Source of the DNA: Rariglobus sp041662485
GTDB taxonomy: Bacteria > Verrucomicrobiota > Verrucomicrobiia > Opitutales > Opitutaceae
NCBI GenBank assembly: GCA_041662485.1
Contig: JBAZSJ010000027.1
Span: forward strand, 1 to 64,000
Direction: 5' to 3'
DNA: 64,000 nt
Shown here: positions 39,542-49,500 of the stretch, piece by piece
Numbering within the stretch: the first letter of the stretch is position 1
Layout: every line of letters begins with the position of its first letter
Notes under the pieces: model-generated
What the model was told of the DNA's origin: nothing
Seen by the model: the letters and a program-made list of their open reading frames with translations, nothing else
Databases searched by the model: none
Made by a program: the position numbers and the translations under genes

Positions 39542-40201
39542 TTATCCCGTCACAATCCGATACGCCTCGGCCGGCGTCTCCGCCACTCCCCATGCCTTGG
39601 CAAGAATGTCCGCATCCGGCCTGCGTCCGTGCAGGATGAGCAATGTGCGCACACCCGCCCCGGTTCCGCCCAGCACATCGGCATCGGCGTCTCCGGCGAA
39701 AAATGTTTCCGAGGGAGAAACCAAGAGGGTTTTCAAAATCTCCAGCAATCCCCCCGGATGCGGCTTGTGCGTGGGAAGATCATCGCCGCAAACGACCGTG
39801 GCAAAAAACTCCGCCAGCCCGTGCGCGCGCAGGATGGTCTCGGTGGTCGCGCGGTCGCGGCCGGTCCACACCGCGAGCTTGAGCCCGCGGACGCGCAACT
39901 CCACCAGCATGTCGCGCATACCCGGGAACGGCCGCACCAGATGGGCGTTGGCGAAGCCGAAGGTCTCCAACCGGCGCAGCGCCTCCCCCACCCCCGCCTC
40001 GTCGCCGATCAACTCCGCCAGCGTGCGCTCGGGCGGTCCGCCCAGACGCATAAAAATGTCCTCCTCGGTGAGCTCGGGCCGAAAGGGCGCGAGCGCGTGG
40101 ACGAACGCACGCAGCACCAGAGGAATCGAGTCGATGAGCGTGCCGTCGAGGTCGAACACGACGGCGCGCACACCTGACAAAGGATCCGTCGTCGTCTTCA
40201 C
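39542..40201 (-). CDS. HAD-superfamily phosphatase (phosphoglycolate phosphatase-like)
   Basis: 219 residues. Motif I VVFDLDGTLIDSIPLVLRAF, cap helices, motif II LAVWTGRDRATTE, motif III Lys in THKPHPGGLLEIL, motif IV FFAGDADADVLGGTGAG. Subfamily I HAD with a helical cap, as in Gph or pyrophosphatase PpaX. The GTG start overlaps the TGA stop of the LolA-like gene (GTGA), so translation is coupled; no ATG is available near the motif. Its natural substrate cannot be told. Confidence 0.82.
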   Translation of the reverse strand: MKTTTDPLSGVRAVVFDLDGTLIDSIPLVLRAFVHALAPFRPELTEEDIFMRLGGPPERTLAELIGDEAGVGEALRRLETFGFANAHLVRPFPGMRDMLVELRVRGLKLAVWTGRDRATTETILRAHGLAEFFATVVCGDDLPTHKPHPGGLLEILKTLLVSPSETFFAGDADADVLGGTGAGVRTLLILHGRRPDADILAKAWGVAETPAEAYRIVTG

Positions 40202-41100
40202 GGTCCGATCTGCCGGACGCGGGACGCCGCCGGAGGCGTGATGGTGTCCGGCAGCGCCGCCGGCTCGAAAAGCCCGCCCGAAAAATCCAGCCCCAGCGCC
40301 GCGCCCGTGATTGCGAATTGCGTCTTGTTGCGGGTCTTCTCGTCGCGCACGTCGATGGTTTTCACGATCCACTGGTCGTCTACCTTTTTGAGGTCGAGCA
40401 CGGTGATCGTCTTGAGAATCCGGTCGCCCTCGCCGATCTGCCGGGCCTGCACCAACGCGCCAAACTGCGTGTCGAGGTAAACGCGCACACCGGCAAGCTC
40501 TGGCCTCTGCGTCGCGATGTCCGCCGGCGGATAAAGCAGAAAAACATGAGCCGGACGTCCGCGCACAGGCGCAACGCCCTCGAACACAAAATCATTCCAG
40601 TAGATGAACGGCATCTGCAGGTCGAATGCCGTCAGGTCGGTGCCGGCCAGCGGCATGAACAACGCCGCCGAGCCGAGCGGCGACACCTGAGCCTCCGCAC
40701 CGGACCAGGCCCACACGGCGCTTTTGGGTCCGTTCTGCACGAGCAGGCGGCGCTCGGTCCCGATCACGCCGGGCTGCAAAATCACACGGGAGACCGGCCC
40801 TTGGTCGTTGCGTCCGCCCCACATGCGGCCGGGCACCAGACGTTCGTCGCCGCGACGGGGCAGCACGCGAAGCGTAAACTCCAGGTAGTAGTCGCCCGCG
40901 ATGCCCTTGAGCCGGAAGTCCTCAAGAATTTTGCGTCCCTCCGCCTGATCCGGTTTGCCAAGCTGAACGTATTGGGCGGGCGGACGGTAGCGGCGGGACT
41001 GGCCGAAAACTTCGGGCGTCAGCAGACCGCCAAAAACAACAAGGCAGACGAGCAAGCCCGCCTGCCTTGAAAAGATCGTCCGTCGGGACGCCGGTTGCAC
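40198..41100 (-). CDS. Exported outer-membrane lipoprotein-sorting-like protein
   Basis: 300 residues with signal peptide (SRQAGLLVCLVVFGGLLTPEV). The body is beta-rich: GIAGDYYLEFTLRVLPRRGD, RRLLVQNGPKSAVWAW, DLQMPFIYWNDFVFEGVAPV, RGRPAHVFLLYPP, VRVYLDTQFGALVQARQIGE, DDQWIVKTIDVRDEKTRNKT. This order resembles the LolA/LolB-like 'outer membrane lipoprotein-sorting protein' family, whose function is not well established. Overlaps the HAD gene downstream and follows secG by 5 bp, so all three probably share a transcript. Confidence 0.65.
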   Translation of the reverse strand: MQPASRRTIFSRQAGLLVCLVVFGGLLTPEVFGQSRRYRPPAQYVQLGKPDQAEGRKILEDFRLKGIAGDYYLEFTLRVLPRRGDERLVPGRMWGGRNDQGPVSRVILQPGVIGTERRLLVQNGPKSAVWAWSGAEAQVSPLGSAALFMPLAGTDLTAFDLQMPFIYWNDFVFEGVAPVRGRPAHVFLLYPPADIATQRPELAGVRVYLDTQFGALVQARQIGEGDRILKTITVLDLKKVDDQWIVKTIDVRDEKTRNKTQFAITGAALGLDFSGGLFEPAALPDTITPPAASRVRQIGP

Positions 41101-41105
41101 GGGGA

Positions 41106-41492
41106 TCAGGGCTTGGCGTCGGCCGCCGGAGCCACGGGCGCAGGAGTCGCGGCGGGGACGGTCACCGGAGCAGTCGCGGGGGCTGCTGCGGGAGCCGCCG
41201 CCGGAGCTGAGATGGTCGGCAAGGCGCGAACGGCCGCCTTCTGGTGTTTCACCACGTAGATCTGGCCGAGATAGAGGCCGAAGCAGAGCACGAAAAACAG
41301 GATGGCCGCGTTGATGGTGAGCTTGGTCAGCACGTTGCCGGTGTCGGCGCCAAAGGCCGCCTCGGTCGCACCGCCGCCCAGCGCGGCGCCCATGCCGCCG
41401 TCGGCCTTGGCCTTCTGGGCCAGCACCACGAGGATGAGGAAAACGGACGTGAAGAGGAGAACGACGGTGAAAATTCCGATGAGAATGCTCAT
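41106..41492 (-). CDS. secG: Preprotein translocase subunit SecG
   Basis: 128 residues. Two membrane helices with the SecG middle: SILIGIFTVVLLFTSVFLIL, then VLAQKAKADGGMGAALGGG and the second helix (ILFFVLCFGLYLGQIYVV). A long Ala/Pro/Val-rich tail of about 35 residues extends the usual 75-110 length. Stimulates SecYEG export. Start MSILIGIF; an upstream in-frame extension overlaps the 3' end of the SulP gene and is rejected. Confidence 0.88.
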   Translation of the reverse strand: MSILIGIFTVVLLFTSVFLILVVLAQKAKADGGMGAALGGGATEAAFGADTGNVLTKLTINAAILFFVLCFGLYLGQIYVVKHQKAAVRALPTISAPAAAPAAAPATAPVTVPAATPAPVAPAADAKP

Positions 41493-41572
41493 GAATAAAG
41501 GGTCAGACAGCCGGACGTAGGGACGGTTGTCAATGCCTCGGTGGATCAACCCCTCGGCGGCCGCCGACGCGC

Positions 41573-43477
41573 TCAAATCTCGTAATCATCCGCCCGGTCG
41601 TGGTCGCCCGCTGCGGCCGGGGACGCCGCCCCGTCCACTTTTTGTCCCTGCTTGCGGTCGTAAAAGATGCGGACCTCGGGTTTTTGCCCGATGCCCTCCT
41701 GCTTCAGCAGCTGGGAGGCCCTCATCAGCGCCTTCTTGGTGCTCATCGTCAGGTTGGCCTCGGCGGGAAACACGTTTTCTTTGCCCATCTGGGCCAGAAG
41801 CCCGCTGTGATCGAGCACGCGGGTGACGTCGGCGTTGCTGCCGCTGATCAACAGGTGCCGGCCCGTCTGCTTGAGGTAGTCGTGAAGGCTTTCCAACGCC
41901 ATGACGGTGGAGGCGTCGAGATGGCGGGCGTTTTTCATGCGCAGGATGAACACGCGTATGTTCTGGTCCTCCGCCTGCCGCCGCACCTCGTCCTGAAACA
42001 GGTCCGCCGCGCCGAAAAACAACTCTCCCTCCACGTGGATGATCGAGATCTGCGAATGCGTGCGCTTGGCCGGGTCGGCGAGTTCGGAGAGCTGCCCCTG
42101 GTCGTTGAAGCCGTATTCGACGAGCGTGGGCATGCTGGTTTTCTGGAGAAAAAGCGCCAGCGCCACGCCGATGCCCACGTAAATGGCCGTGTCGAGCGGA
42201 AGCAAAAGGCAGGAACCCAGCGTGATCACGAAGACCACCGCGTCGGACCGCGTCGAGCGGCAGGCCACGCGGATCTGAGGGCGGTTGATCATACGTATCC
42301 CGACGCGGATCAGCTGCGCCGCCAGCGCGGCCAGCGGAATGTAATTGAACACCGGAGTGATCGACAGCAGCACGAGCAGAACCGCCGCGCTGCTGAACAT
42401 GGAAGAGAGCTGGGTGGCGCCGCCGCTCTGGTAATTCACCGCCGAGCGGGCGAACGACGACGATCCCGGCACCGCGCCGAAAAGCGAGCACGCGATGTTG
42501 GCCGCGCCCATGCCGATGAGCTCCTGGTTGGGCTCGATCTTCTGGCCGCTTTTTGCCGCCAGGGACTTGGTGATCGAAGCAGCCTCGAGCATGCCGAGGA
42601 TGGAGACGGCGATCGCCGTTCCGATCAGCGACGGCAGGAGATGCCACTCGTTGATCCCAAGGTGCAGGCCCATGAAGGACGGGAGCATCGCGTGAAGCGC
42701 CCCCTCGTCCTTGATCATTTGAAAATCAGCGTCCCCCGGACCGATGCCCGAGGTGTAAACTTTGCCCACGAGCGCGAGCACCGCCAGCCCGATGAGCGCC
42801 TCCGGCCAGGTCTTGCGCATCCTCCGCACCAACTCGAAAATCAACCACGTGAGCACGCCAAGTCCGATGGCCCAGAACGAAATCTGACCGGTTCCGATGT
42901 GCGCCGCCGCCTGGTAAAGATTCGAAACGAAGGACTGGCCCGCGACCGCCTCGTAACCGAGCAGATTGTGCAGCTGGCTGGAAATCAGCAGCAGGCCGAT
43001 GCCCGTGCTGTAGCCGATGACCACCGAGCGCGAGATGAACTTGGTCACCTCTCCAAAATTCACCAGACCCGCCACAAGCTGGATGAGCCCGATCAGCAGC
43101 GCCATCAGGATGGCCAGAGGCAGCGCGCCAAACTCGGGCGTGGCGTGCGCCGCGATCGTCGCCGCGATGATCAGGCTGATCGAGCTCGTCGGCCCGAACA
43201 CATGGTGCCGCGACGAGAAAAACAGAGAGCCCACCACCCCGCCGATCACGACGGAAGCGATGACCGGCATCGGTGAAACCCCCAGGATGAGGGAGAATCC
43301 GACCGCCTGCGGAATGGAGACCAGCGTCAGCGTGAAGCCGGCGATGAGATCGGCGCGCAACTTGCCCCACGAATAGGCCTTCAACTCGTCCACGAACGGA
43401 ACCCGCACCTTGAACATGCGGGTTCCCATGTCGGCCGCATCACCCAGCGCGTGCTTGAGCTCGTCCGTTGCGCTCAT
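41573..43477 (-). CDS. SulP-family anion transporter with STAS domain
   Basis: 634 residues. Conserved SulP start GKLRADLIAGFTLTLVSIPQ, FGPTSSISLIIAATIA, then about 10-12 helices and NIACSLFGAVPGSSSFARSA. The C-terminal STAS domain starts with ISIIHVEGELFFGAADLFQ and includes DASTVMALESLHDYL. Members move sulfate, bicarbonate or other anions. Nine bases from parB upstream. A Ser/Ala-rich tail follows the STAS domain. Substrate cannot be told. Confidence 0.9.
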   Translation of the reverse strand: MSATDELKHALGDAADMGTRMFKVRVPFVDELKAYSWGKLRADLIAGFTLTLVSIPQAVGFSLILGVSPMPVIASVVIGGVVGSLFFSSRHHVFGPTSSISLIIAATIAAHATPEFGALPLAILMALLIGLIQLVAGLVNFGEVTKFISRSVVIGYSTGIGLLLISSQLHNLLGYEAVAGQSFVSNLYQAAAHIGTGQISFWAIGLGVLTWLIFELVRRMRKTWPEALIGLAVLALVGKVYTSGIGPGDADFQMIKDEGALHAMLPSFMGLHLGINEWHLLPSLIGTAIAVSILGMLEAASITKSLAAKSGQKIEPNQELIGMGAANIACSLFGAVPGSSSFARSAVNYQSGGATQLSSMFSSAAVLLVLLSITPVFNYIPLAALAAQLIRVGIRMINRPQIRVACRSTRSDAVVFVITLGSCLLLPLDTAIYVGIGVALALFLQKTSMPTLVEYGFNDQGQLSELADPAKRTHSQISIIHVEGELFFGAADLFQDEVRRQAEDQNIRVFILRMKNARHLDASTVMALESLHDYLKQTGRHLLISGSNADVTRVLDHSGLLAQMGKENVFPAEANLTMSTKKALMRASQLLKQEGIGQKPEVRIFYDRKQGQKVDGAASPAAAGDHDRADDYEI

Positions 43478-43485
43478 GCCTGCGA

Positions 43486-44406
43486 TCAGGCTTCCACGCC
43501 GAGTTTTTCCAGGATGCGCTGCAGGTCTTCGTTGCCCGAGTAATCGATGACGATTTTCCCGCGCTTGCCGGAGTGCTTGAGCGCCACGCGGGCGCCGAGA
43601 TACGACGTCAGTTTTTTCTCGATACCGGCGACGGCGGCGGCCTCGACGGCGGGAACCTTGCGTCCAACCGAACCAGCCGGGACGGGCGCGCCGGCCTTCT
43701 TCGCCTGCACCAGTTTTTCGGTGGCGCGGACGCTCAGTCCCTCTTCGAGGACGCGGCGGGCGAGCACCGCGCGCTGGGCGACGTCGGCGATGCCGAGCAG
43801 CACCTTGGCGTGGCCGACGGAAAGCATGCCCTTCGCGAGGTAACCCTGGATTTCCACGTCGAGCGAAAGCAGGCGGAGGGCGTTGGCCACGGTCGCACGC
43901 CCCTTGCCCACGCGCTCGGAAGCGGCCTCCTGCGTAAGATCAAAATCGCGGATGAGGCTGGCGTAGCCGTAGGCCTCTTCGACGGGGTTCAGGCCTTCGC
44001 GCTGGAGATTCTCGATCAGGCCGAGGGCGGCGGAGGAGGCGTTGCTCGCCTCGACCACGCGGGCCGGGATGACCTTGATCTTGAGAAGCTGGAACGCGCG
44101 CCAACGGCGTTCGCCCGCGATGAGCTGGAACTTGTCTCCCAGCTTGCGCACCACGATCGGCTGCAGGAGCCCCTCGCTGCGGATGCTCTCGGCCAGTTCG
44201 CTCAGCTGCTCGGGCGAAATTTCGCGGCGGGCCTGATAAGGGCTGGGCGCGATGAGGTTCACCGCCACCTCGGCAAAACCGGGGGCCGCCGCAAGGACCG
44301 ACGAGGCGGCGGGCGCGGGCGCCGGGGACGCGGCGGGTTTCGCGGGAGAGGAGCCTGAGATGAGACCGCCGAGGCCTCGGCCGAGTCGGGATTTGGGAAC
44401 AGCCAT
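43486..44406 (-). CDS. parB: Chromosome-partitioning protein ParB
   Basis: 306 residues. N-terminal KSRLGRGLGGLISG (ParA-interaction region), ParB/Srx CTPase domain with PYQARREISPEQLSELAESI and IAGERRWRAFQLLKI, then the DNA-binding HTH (LTQEAASERVGKGRATVANALRLL) and a C-terminal dimerisation region. It loads at parS sites for chromosome segregation. ParA is not adjacent in the window, which differs from the usual parAB order. It is flanked within 10 bp by the SulP and LysM genes in one apparent operon. Confidence 0.92.
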   Translation of the reverse strand: MAVPKSRLGRGLGGLISGSSPAKPAASPAPAPAASSVLAAAPGFAEVAVNLIAPSPYQARREISPEQLSELAESIRSEGLLQPIVVRKLGDKFQLIAGERRWRAFQLLKIKVIPARVVEASNASSAALGLIENLQREGLNPVEEAYGYASLIRDFDLTQEAASERVGKGRATVANALRLLSLDVEIQGYLAKGMLSVGHAKVLLGIADVAQRAVLARRVLEEGLSVRATEKLVQAKKAGAPVPAGSVGRKVPAVEAAAVAGIEKKLTSYLGARVALKHSGKRGKIVIDYSGNEDLQRILEKLGVEA

Positions 44407-44412
44407 GATGTT

Positions 44413-44991
44413 TTATTTTCCTCCGGGAATGAAGAGGGTCTGGCCCACCAGGATTTTGGCGGGGTCGGTGATTTTGTTGGCGTTGATGATGTCCGAAGTC
44501 TTGCTGCCGGTCTTGCGGGCGATCAACGCAAGCGTGTCGCCCTTTTGCACGGTGTAGCTGATGCCTTCGGACGGGAAATTGTCGCTGAACGCGACCGGCG
44601 TGGCGGGAGCGCGCTGGACCGGCCCCTTCGAAACGGACTCGAGCGCGGCGTTGGTCGCCTCGCCCAGTTTTTTGATCTGCGCGGCGGTGCGCTCGGCCAC
44701 GGCGGTGTCCCCGGCCTTGATGGCGCGGTTCAGATCGGCGATGGCGTCGTTGAGCTGCTGGACGGTGGAGTAGGCCTGGGCCGAGCTCGCCGTCTGGGTG
44801 CGCAGGGCTGCGTTGTCGCGCTCAAGCTGCTCGACGCGCAGGGCAAGCTCGCCCACGCGCTGCGTCAGGACGGTCATGTCGGCGCGCATGTTGGCCACCG
44901 TGGTGTTAAGCGATTGCGCGCCCGTCGTCTGGGCGCCGGCCGGAAGCGAAACGAAGGCAAGCGCCGCTCCAAAAAAAGCTGTTTTCCACAT
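44413..44991 (-). CDS. Exported coiled-coil protein with C-terminal LysM domain
   Basis: 192 residues. Signal peptide MWKTAFFGAALAFVSLPAGA, a coiled coil (LTQRVGELALRVEQLERDNA), an Ala-rich helical region, and a LysM domain at the end: ISYTVQKGDTLALIARKTGS, then NANKITDPAKILVGQTLFIP. LysM binds peptidoglycan, so it anchors in the periplasmic murein. An upstream ATG at 45060 overlaps the isomerase stop, but the internal ATG gives a proper signal peptide. Confidence 0.82.
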   Translation of the reverse strand: MWKTAFFGAALAFVSLPAGAQTTGAQSLNTTVANMRADMTVLTQRVGELALRVEQLERDNAALRTQTASSAQAYSTVQQLNDAIADLNRAIKAGDTAVAERTAAQIKKLGEATNAALESVSKGPVQRAPATPVAFSDNFPSEGISYTVQKGDTLALIARKTGSKTSDIINANKITDPAKILVGQTLFIPGGK

Positions 44992-45056
44992 GGACGACGA
45001 CGTTGCGCCAAAACCCGTCCGAAAACAAGTGCCGAGCCGGGGAGACTTGAGGGCGC

Positions 45057-46013
45057 TCATTCCGCGAAGCGCTTCGCGAGCAGATCTTCGATGCGCTGCT
45101 TGGAGGAAATCACGGCTTCCAACTGCACGCGCGGGCTCAATTCCAGCGTGAGCAGGTGATTGGGACGCCAGAATTCGCTGACCATGTTGAAATTGATGCG
45201 GCCGGTGCCGATTCCCTGGTGGTCCTTGCCGTCGGGCGTCACGTCATGCAGGTGGAAGCCAAGCAGCCGGGACGCGTTTTTCTCCAGATGCAGGCGGTGG
45301 TCCAGCATGCCCATGCTCTGCTTGATTTCCGCATGGCCGGTGTCGTGCCAGTAGCCGCAGGTGTGCGGCTGGACGAGGCACTCAAGCAATTCGGGGAAAT
45401 CATCATCGAACGGCAGCTCGTCGAACCTCTCCCGGTTTTCCAAACCGAGCGAAATGCCGCGCTCCAACGCGTAGACGCGGACTTCCTCGATGCTCGCCTT
45501 CACCTGCGCCCAATAGGGGATCATGCGCTTGCGAAGCTTCTCGCAGCATTTCGTCAGCAATTCCCGGTAGTCCCTGTCGTCCGGCACCGTGGCCGTGGGA
45601 TTCTTGCGCACGAAGGCCCTGAGCGCGCTCGCGGGATTGCGCCACCAGAACGGCACGCTGCCGAGATGCACGACGAGGACCTTGACGTGCATCTGCTTCG
45701 CGAAATCGATGGAGCGCTTGGTGTGCCTCACCCACTGCTCATGCTCGCGATGTTCGAGGACCGAAGGCTGGAAAAGATTCGGGGCCGCCTGGCTGATGCC
45801 CGTCGGCAGAGGGCAGAAATTATGCGTCGAGCTGATCTTGATGACGCCTTCCTCGACCGCGCGGATCACTCCCGGCAGGAGCACGATACGGATGCCGTGG
45901 CTCAGTTCCGCGTGCGTGAATCCCAGGCCGGCGATTTCACGCAACATCTCCAATCCGTCCGTGTGGCGGAATGAATTCCAACTGGTTGATAAGGCGAGAA
46001 TGGGCTTTGCCAT
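45057..46013 (-). CDS. Sugar-phosphate isomerase/epimerase-like TIM-barrel protein
   Basis: 318 residues of the xylose-isomerase-like / AP-endonuclease-2 TIM-barrel family: ALSTSWNSFRHTDGLEMLRE, AGLGFTHAELSHGIR, VLVVHLGSVPFWW, SLGLENRERFDELPFDDDF, CGYWHDTGHAEIK, FHLHDVTPDGKDHQGIGTG. Metal-binding Glu, Asp, and His positions look intact. The substrate is unknown. First gene of the run leading into LysM, parB and SulP; TGA overlaps the longer LysM frame. Confidence 0.8.
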   Translation of the reverse strand: MAKPILALSTSWNSFRHTDGLEMLREIAGLGFTHAELSHGIRIVLLPGVIRAVEEGVIKISSTHNFCPLPTGISQAAPNLFQPSVLEHREHEQWVRHTKRSIDFAKQMHVKVLVVHLGSVPFWWRNPASALRAFVRKNPTATVPDDRDYRELLTKCCEKLRKRMIPYWAQVKASIEEVRVYALERGISLGLENRERFDELPFDDDFPELLECLVQPHTCGYWHDTGHAEIKQSMGMLDHRLHLEKNASRLLGFHLHDVTPDGKDHQGIGTGRINFNMVSEFWRPNHLLTLELSPRVQLEAVISSKQRIEDLLAKRFAE

Positions 46014-46057
46014 ACGGCGAGATCCAAAAGCGCAGACAAATTGCGGCGCACAATCAC

Positions 46058-46096
46058 AAAAAACCGCGTCACCGAATCACTTCGGCTGACGCGGTC
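46058..46096 (-). terminator. Terminator of rpsU
   Basis: On the minus strand CCGCGTCAGCCGAAGTGATT and CGGTGACGCGG form a stem followed by TTTTTT. Confidence 0.85.
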
Positions 46097-46121
46097 GTGG
46101 AAAAGGACGGACCGAAGCCGA

Positions 46122-46319
46122 TTACTTGGAGTGGCGGTCGCGCAGCATCTGGGTGAAGGCCATGACCTTCACCTTGCGACGGCGGCGCTCGCAGGGCTTC
46201 TCGTTGTAACGCTTTGCGCGGACATCCTTGATGATGTTCTCGCGCTCGAGCTTCTTCTTCATGCGGCGGAGCGCACGATCAACGGGCTCGTTTTTGCGGA
46301 TTTTGATTTCGATGGACAT
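46122..46319 (-). CDS. rpsU: Ribosomal protein bS21
   Basis: 65 residues, MSIEIKIRKNEPVDRALRRM, then KKLERENIIKDVRAKRYNEKP and RRRRKVKVM. Basic small-subunit protein near the 3' end of 16S rRNA; aids mRNA selection. Divergent from dnaE. A terminator follows. The longer upstream frame runs antisense to dnaE and is a shadow. Confidence 0.95.
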   Translation of the reverse strand: MSIEIKIRKNEPVDRALRRMKKKLERENIIKDVRAKRYNEKPCERRRRKVKVMAFTQMLRDRHSK

Positions 46320-46407
46320 GTTGGGAAAGGCGTGAGGTTCGGCGGAAAAGCTGAGGAATAGGCCAAACCGCATCCGGCACGTCAATGGCTTTTTTCCTGC
46401 CGCCAAA

Positions 46408-46432
46408 GTAGACGCGGCATCTTGCCGCGTTT
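46408..46432. repeat. GCGGCATCTTGCCGC palindrome (family E)
   Basis: GTAGACGCGGCATCTTGCCG followed by CGTTT, in the rpsU/dnaE divergent region. A double copy lies at 55990-56047. Confidence 0.7.
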
Positions 46433-46503
46433 CGACCGCCCAGATTGCCATATTGCCCCAACTCAAGCTTGCACCCCTCACCCACGCACATTGCCTGATC
46501 CCT

Positions 46504-49500
46504 GTGTCGTCCGCCGCTTCGAACTTCGTCCACCTCCACGTCCACACCGACTACAGCCTGCTCGACGGCGCCTGCCGCATCGACCGCCTGATGCAGCGCG
46601 CGTGCGACATGGGCATGAAGGCCCTCGCCCTCACCGACCATGGCAACATGTTTGGCGCAATCGAGTTCTACAACGCCGCCAAGTCCAAGGGCATCAAGCC
46701 CCTCATCGGCTGCGAGATCTACATCGTCGAAAGCTCCCGCCTCGAAAAAACCGGTAAATCCGAGGACGGAAAGAGCTATTACCACATGGGCTTGCTGGCG
46801 AAAAATCTCACCGGTTACCAAAACCTCCTCAAGCTCGTCTCCGACGCCCATCTCAAAGGTTTTTACTACAAGCCCCGCGCCGATCTCGAAACCCTCGCCA
46901 AATACGCCGACGGCCTCATCGGCTTCACCGGCTGCCTCGCCGCCATCGTCCCGCAGCACCTCCTGCACGACCGCTACGAGGAGGCCCGCAAGGCCTGCGG
47001 GCGCTTCGTCGAAATCTTCGGACGCGAAAACTATTTCGTCGAAATTCAGGACCACGGCATTCCCGAGCAGCTCAAGATCATTCCCGATCTCCTGAAGCTC
47101 GCCGAGGAATTCAACCTCAAGGTCATCTGCACAAACGACGTTCACTACGTGAACCACTCCGACGCCGCCCCGCACGACGCCATGTTGTGCATCCAGACCG
47201 GCGCGAAGATCGAGGAGGAGAACCGCATGAAATTCACCGGTTCCCAGTTCTACCTGAAGTCCCGCGACGAGATGCTCACGCTCTTCGGCGAGCGCCCCGA
47301 CTCCCTCGACAACACCCAACTCGTCGCCGACATGTGCGACCTCTCGATCCCCTTTCCGAAAGGCTCCGAGCGATACCCGCGCTACCCGCTGCCCGTTGAG
47401 ATCACCTCGCGCAAACTCGCCCCTCTCGCCTACCTCGCCGAGCTCTGCGCCGCCGGTCTCACCCACCGCTACGGTTTCGATCCCGCCGAAATCGCCACTC
47501 ATCCCGTCGTCGCCGCCCGCCTCGCCCCGCTGCTCGCGCTCGCTCCCGGCCAGAAGCCCACGCCGCCCGACTACACCGGCCTCACCCAGCACGAGGAACT
47601 CGTCCTCCGCCTCCACTACGAACTCTCCATCATCGGCCTCACCGGCTTCGTGGACTACTTCCTCGTCGTCTGGGATTTTATCAACTGGGCGCGCACCAAA
47701 AATATTCCCGTCGGCCCCGGCCGCGGTTCCGGCGCCGGCTGTCTCGTCGCCTACGTGCTCGGCATCACCAATCTCGACCCGCTCCGTTTCAAACTCCTCT
47801 TCGAGCGCTTCCTGAATCCCGAGCGCGTTTCCCCGCCCGACTTCGACATCGATTTCTGCATGCGCCGCCGCGTCGAGGTCATCGACTACGTCCGTCAGAA
47901 ATACGGCAACGACTGCGTCGCCAACATCATCACCTACGGCACGCTCGGCGCGAAGGCCGTCATCCGCGACGTCTCGCGCGTCAACAACCTCCCCTACGCC
48001 GACGCCGATCGCCTCGCCAAGATGATCCCCGACGAGCTCGAGATGACCCTCGAAAAAGCCGTCGAGAAATCAGCCGAGCTGCGCACCGAGCTCGACCGCA
48101 ACCCCGTCGCCAAAAAAATCTTCGAGTCCGCCCGCGTGCTCGAGGGCATGGTTCGCAACACCGGCAAACACGCCGCCGGCATCATCATCACCGACCGCCC
48201 GCTCGACGAATTCGTCCCGCTCACCTTGCAGGAAGGCGACGTCACCGTGCAGTTCGACATGAGCGCCGTCGGCAAGCTCGGCCTGCTGAAGATGGACTTC
48301 CTCGGCCTCAAGACGCTCACCGTCATCGCCGACGCCGTCGCCAACATCCGCCGCTCGGCCAACCCCGATTTCGACATCGAAAAAATCTCCCTCGAGGACG
48401 CGAAAACTTTCGCCCTCCTCAACTCCGGCCGCACCACCGGCGTCTTCCAACTGGAGTCCGGCGGCATGCAGAACCTCTGCCGTCAGATCAGCCTCTCAAC
48501 CGTGGACGAGATCGTCGCCCTCATCGCCCTCTACCGACCCGGCCCGATGGAATGGATCCCCGACTACGTCCGCGGCAAAAAAGACCCGTCCACCGTCACC
48601 TACCCGCACCCGCTCCTCGAAGCCGTCTGTCAGGAAACCTACGGCATCATGGTCTATCAGGAGCAGGTCATGGAAGCCGCCAAGGTCATCGCCGGCTACA
48701 CCCTCGGCGGCGCCGACATGCTCCGCCGCGCCATGGGTAAAAAAGACGCCGAGGCCATGGCGAAAGAGCGCACCAAGTTCGTCGAAGGCGCCCTCCGCGT
48801 GAACAACATCCCCGCGAAAACCGCCGACGCCATCTTTGACATCCTCAACAAATTCGCCGGCTACGGTTTCAACAAATCCCACTCCGCCGCCTACGCGATT
48901 CTCAGTTACCAGACCGGCTACCTGAAGGCCAACTACCCCGCCGAGTTCATGGCCGCCATGCTCAGCTCCGAGTTGGGCAACTCCGAAAAAGTCTCCCACT
49001 TCGTCGCCGAATGCGAGGCGATGGGCCTTCAGGTCCTCGGCCCCGACGTCAATGAAAGCCGCGACATGTTCGCGCCCGTCGGCCAGAAAATCCGCTTCGG
49101 CATGGCCGGCATCAAAGGCGTCGGCGAAGGCGCCGCCCTCAAGGTCATCGAGGAGCGAGAGAAAAACGGCCCCTTCGCCGACTTCGACGACTTCGTTTCC
49201 CGCGTCGACGCCAAGGCCCTCAACAAGCGCGTCCTCGAGCACCTCGTCAAAACCGGCGCCTTCGACTTCAGCGGTGCCTCCCGCAAAAAACTTTTCGACA
49301 ACATCGACTCATCCCTCGCCGCCGCCGTCGCCAACGCCCGCGACCGCGCCGCCGGCCAAAGCGGCTTCTTCGACATGCTCGCCGAGGAAGCCCCCGCCGC
49401 CAAAAAATCCGCCGTCCGCGACCGTCAGGCCGAACAAGAGGACGATTTCACCTCCGCCGACCGCCTCCAGTTCGAGAAAGAGCTGCTCGGCTTCTACGTC

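Noticed and set aside
41493..41576. N-terminal extension of SecG
   Set aside because: It overlaps the 3' end of the SulP gene and precedes the standard SecG start at the first membrane helix.
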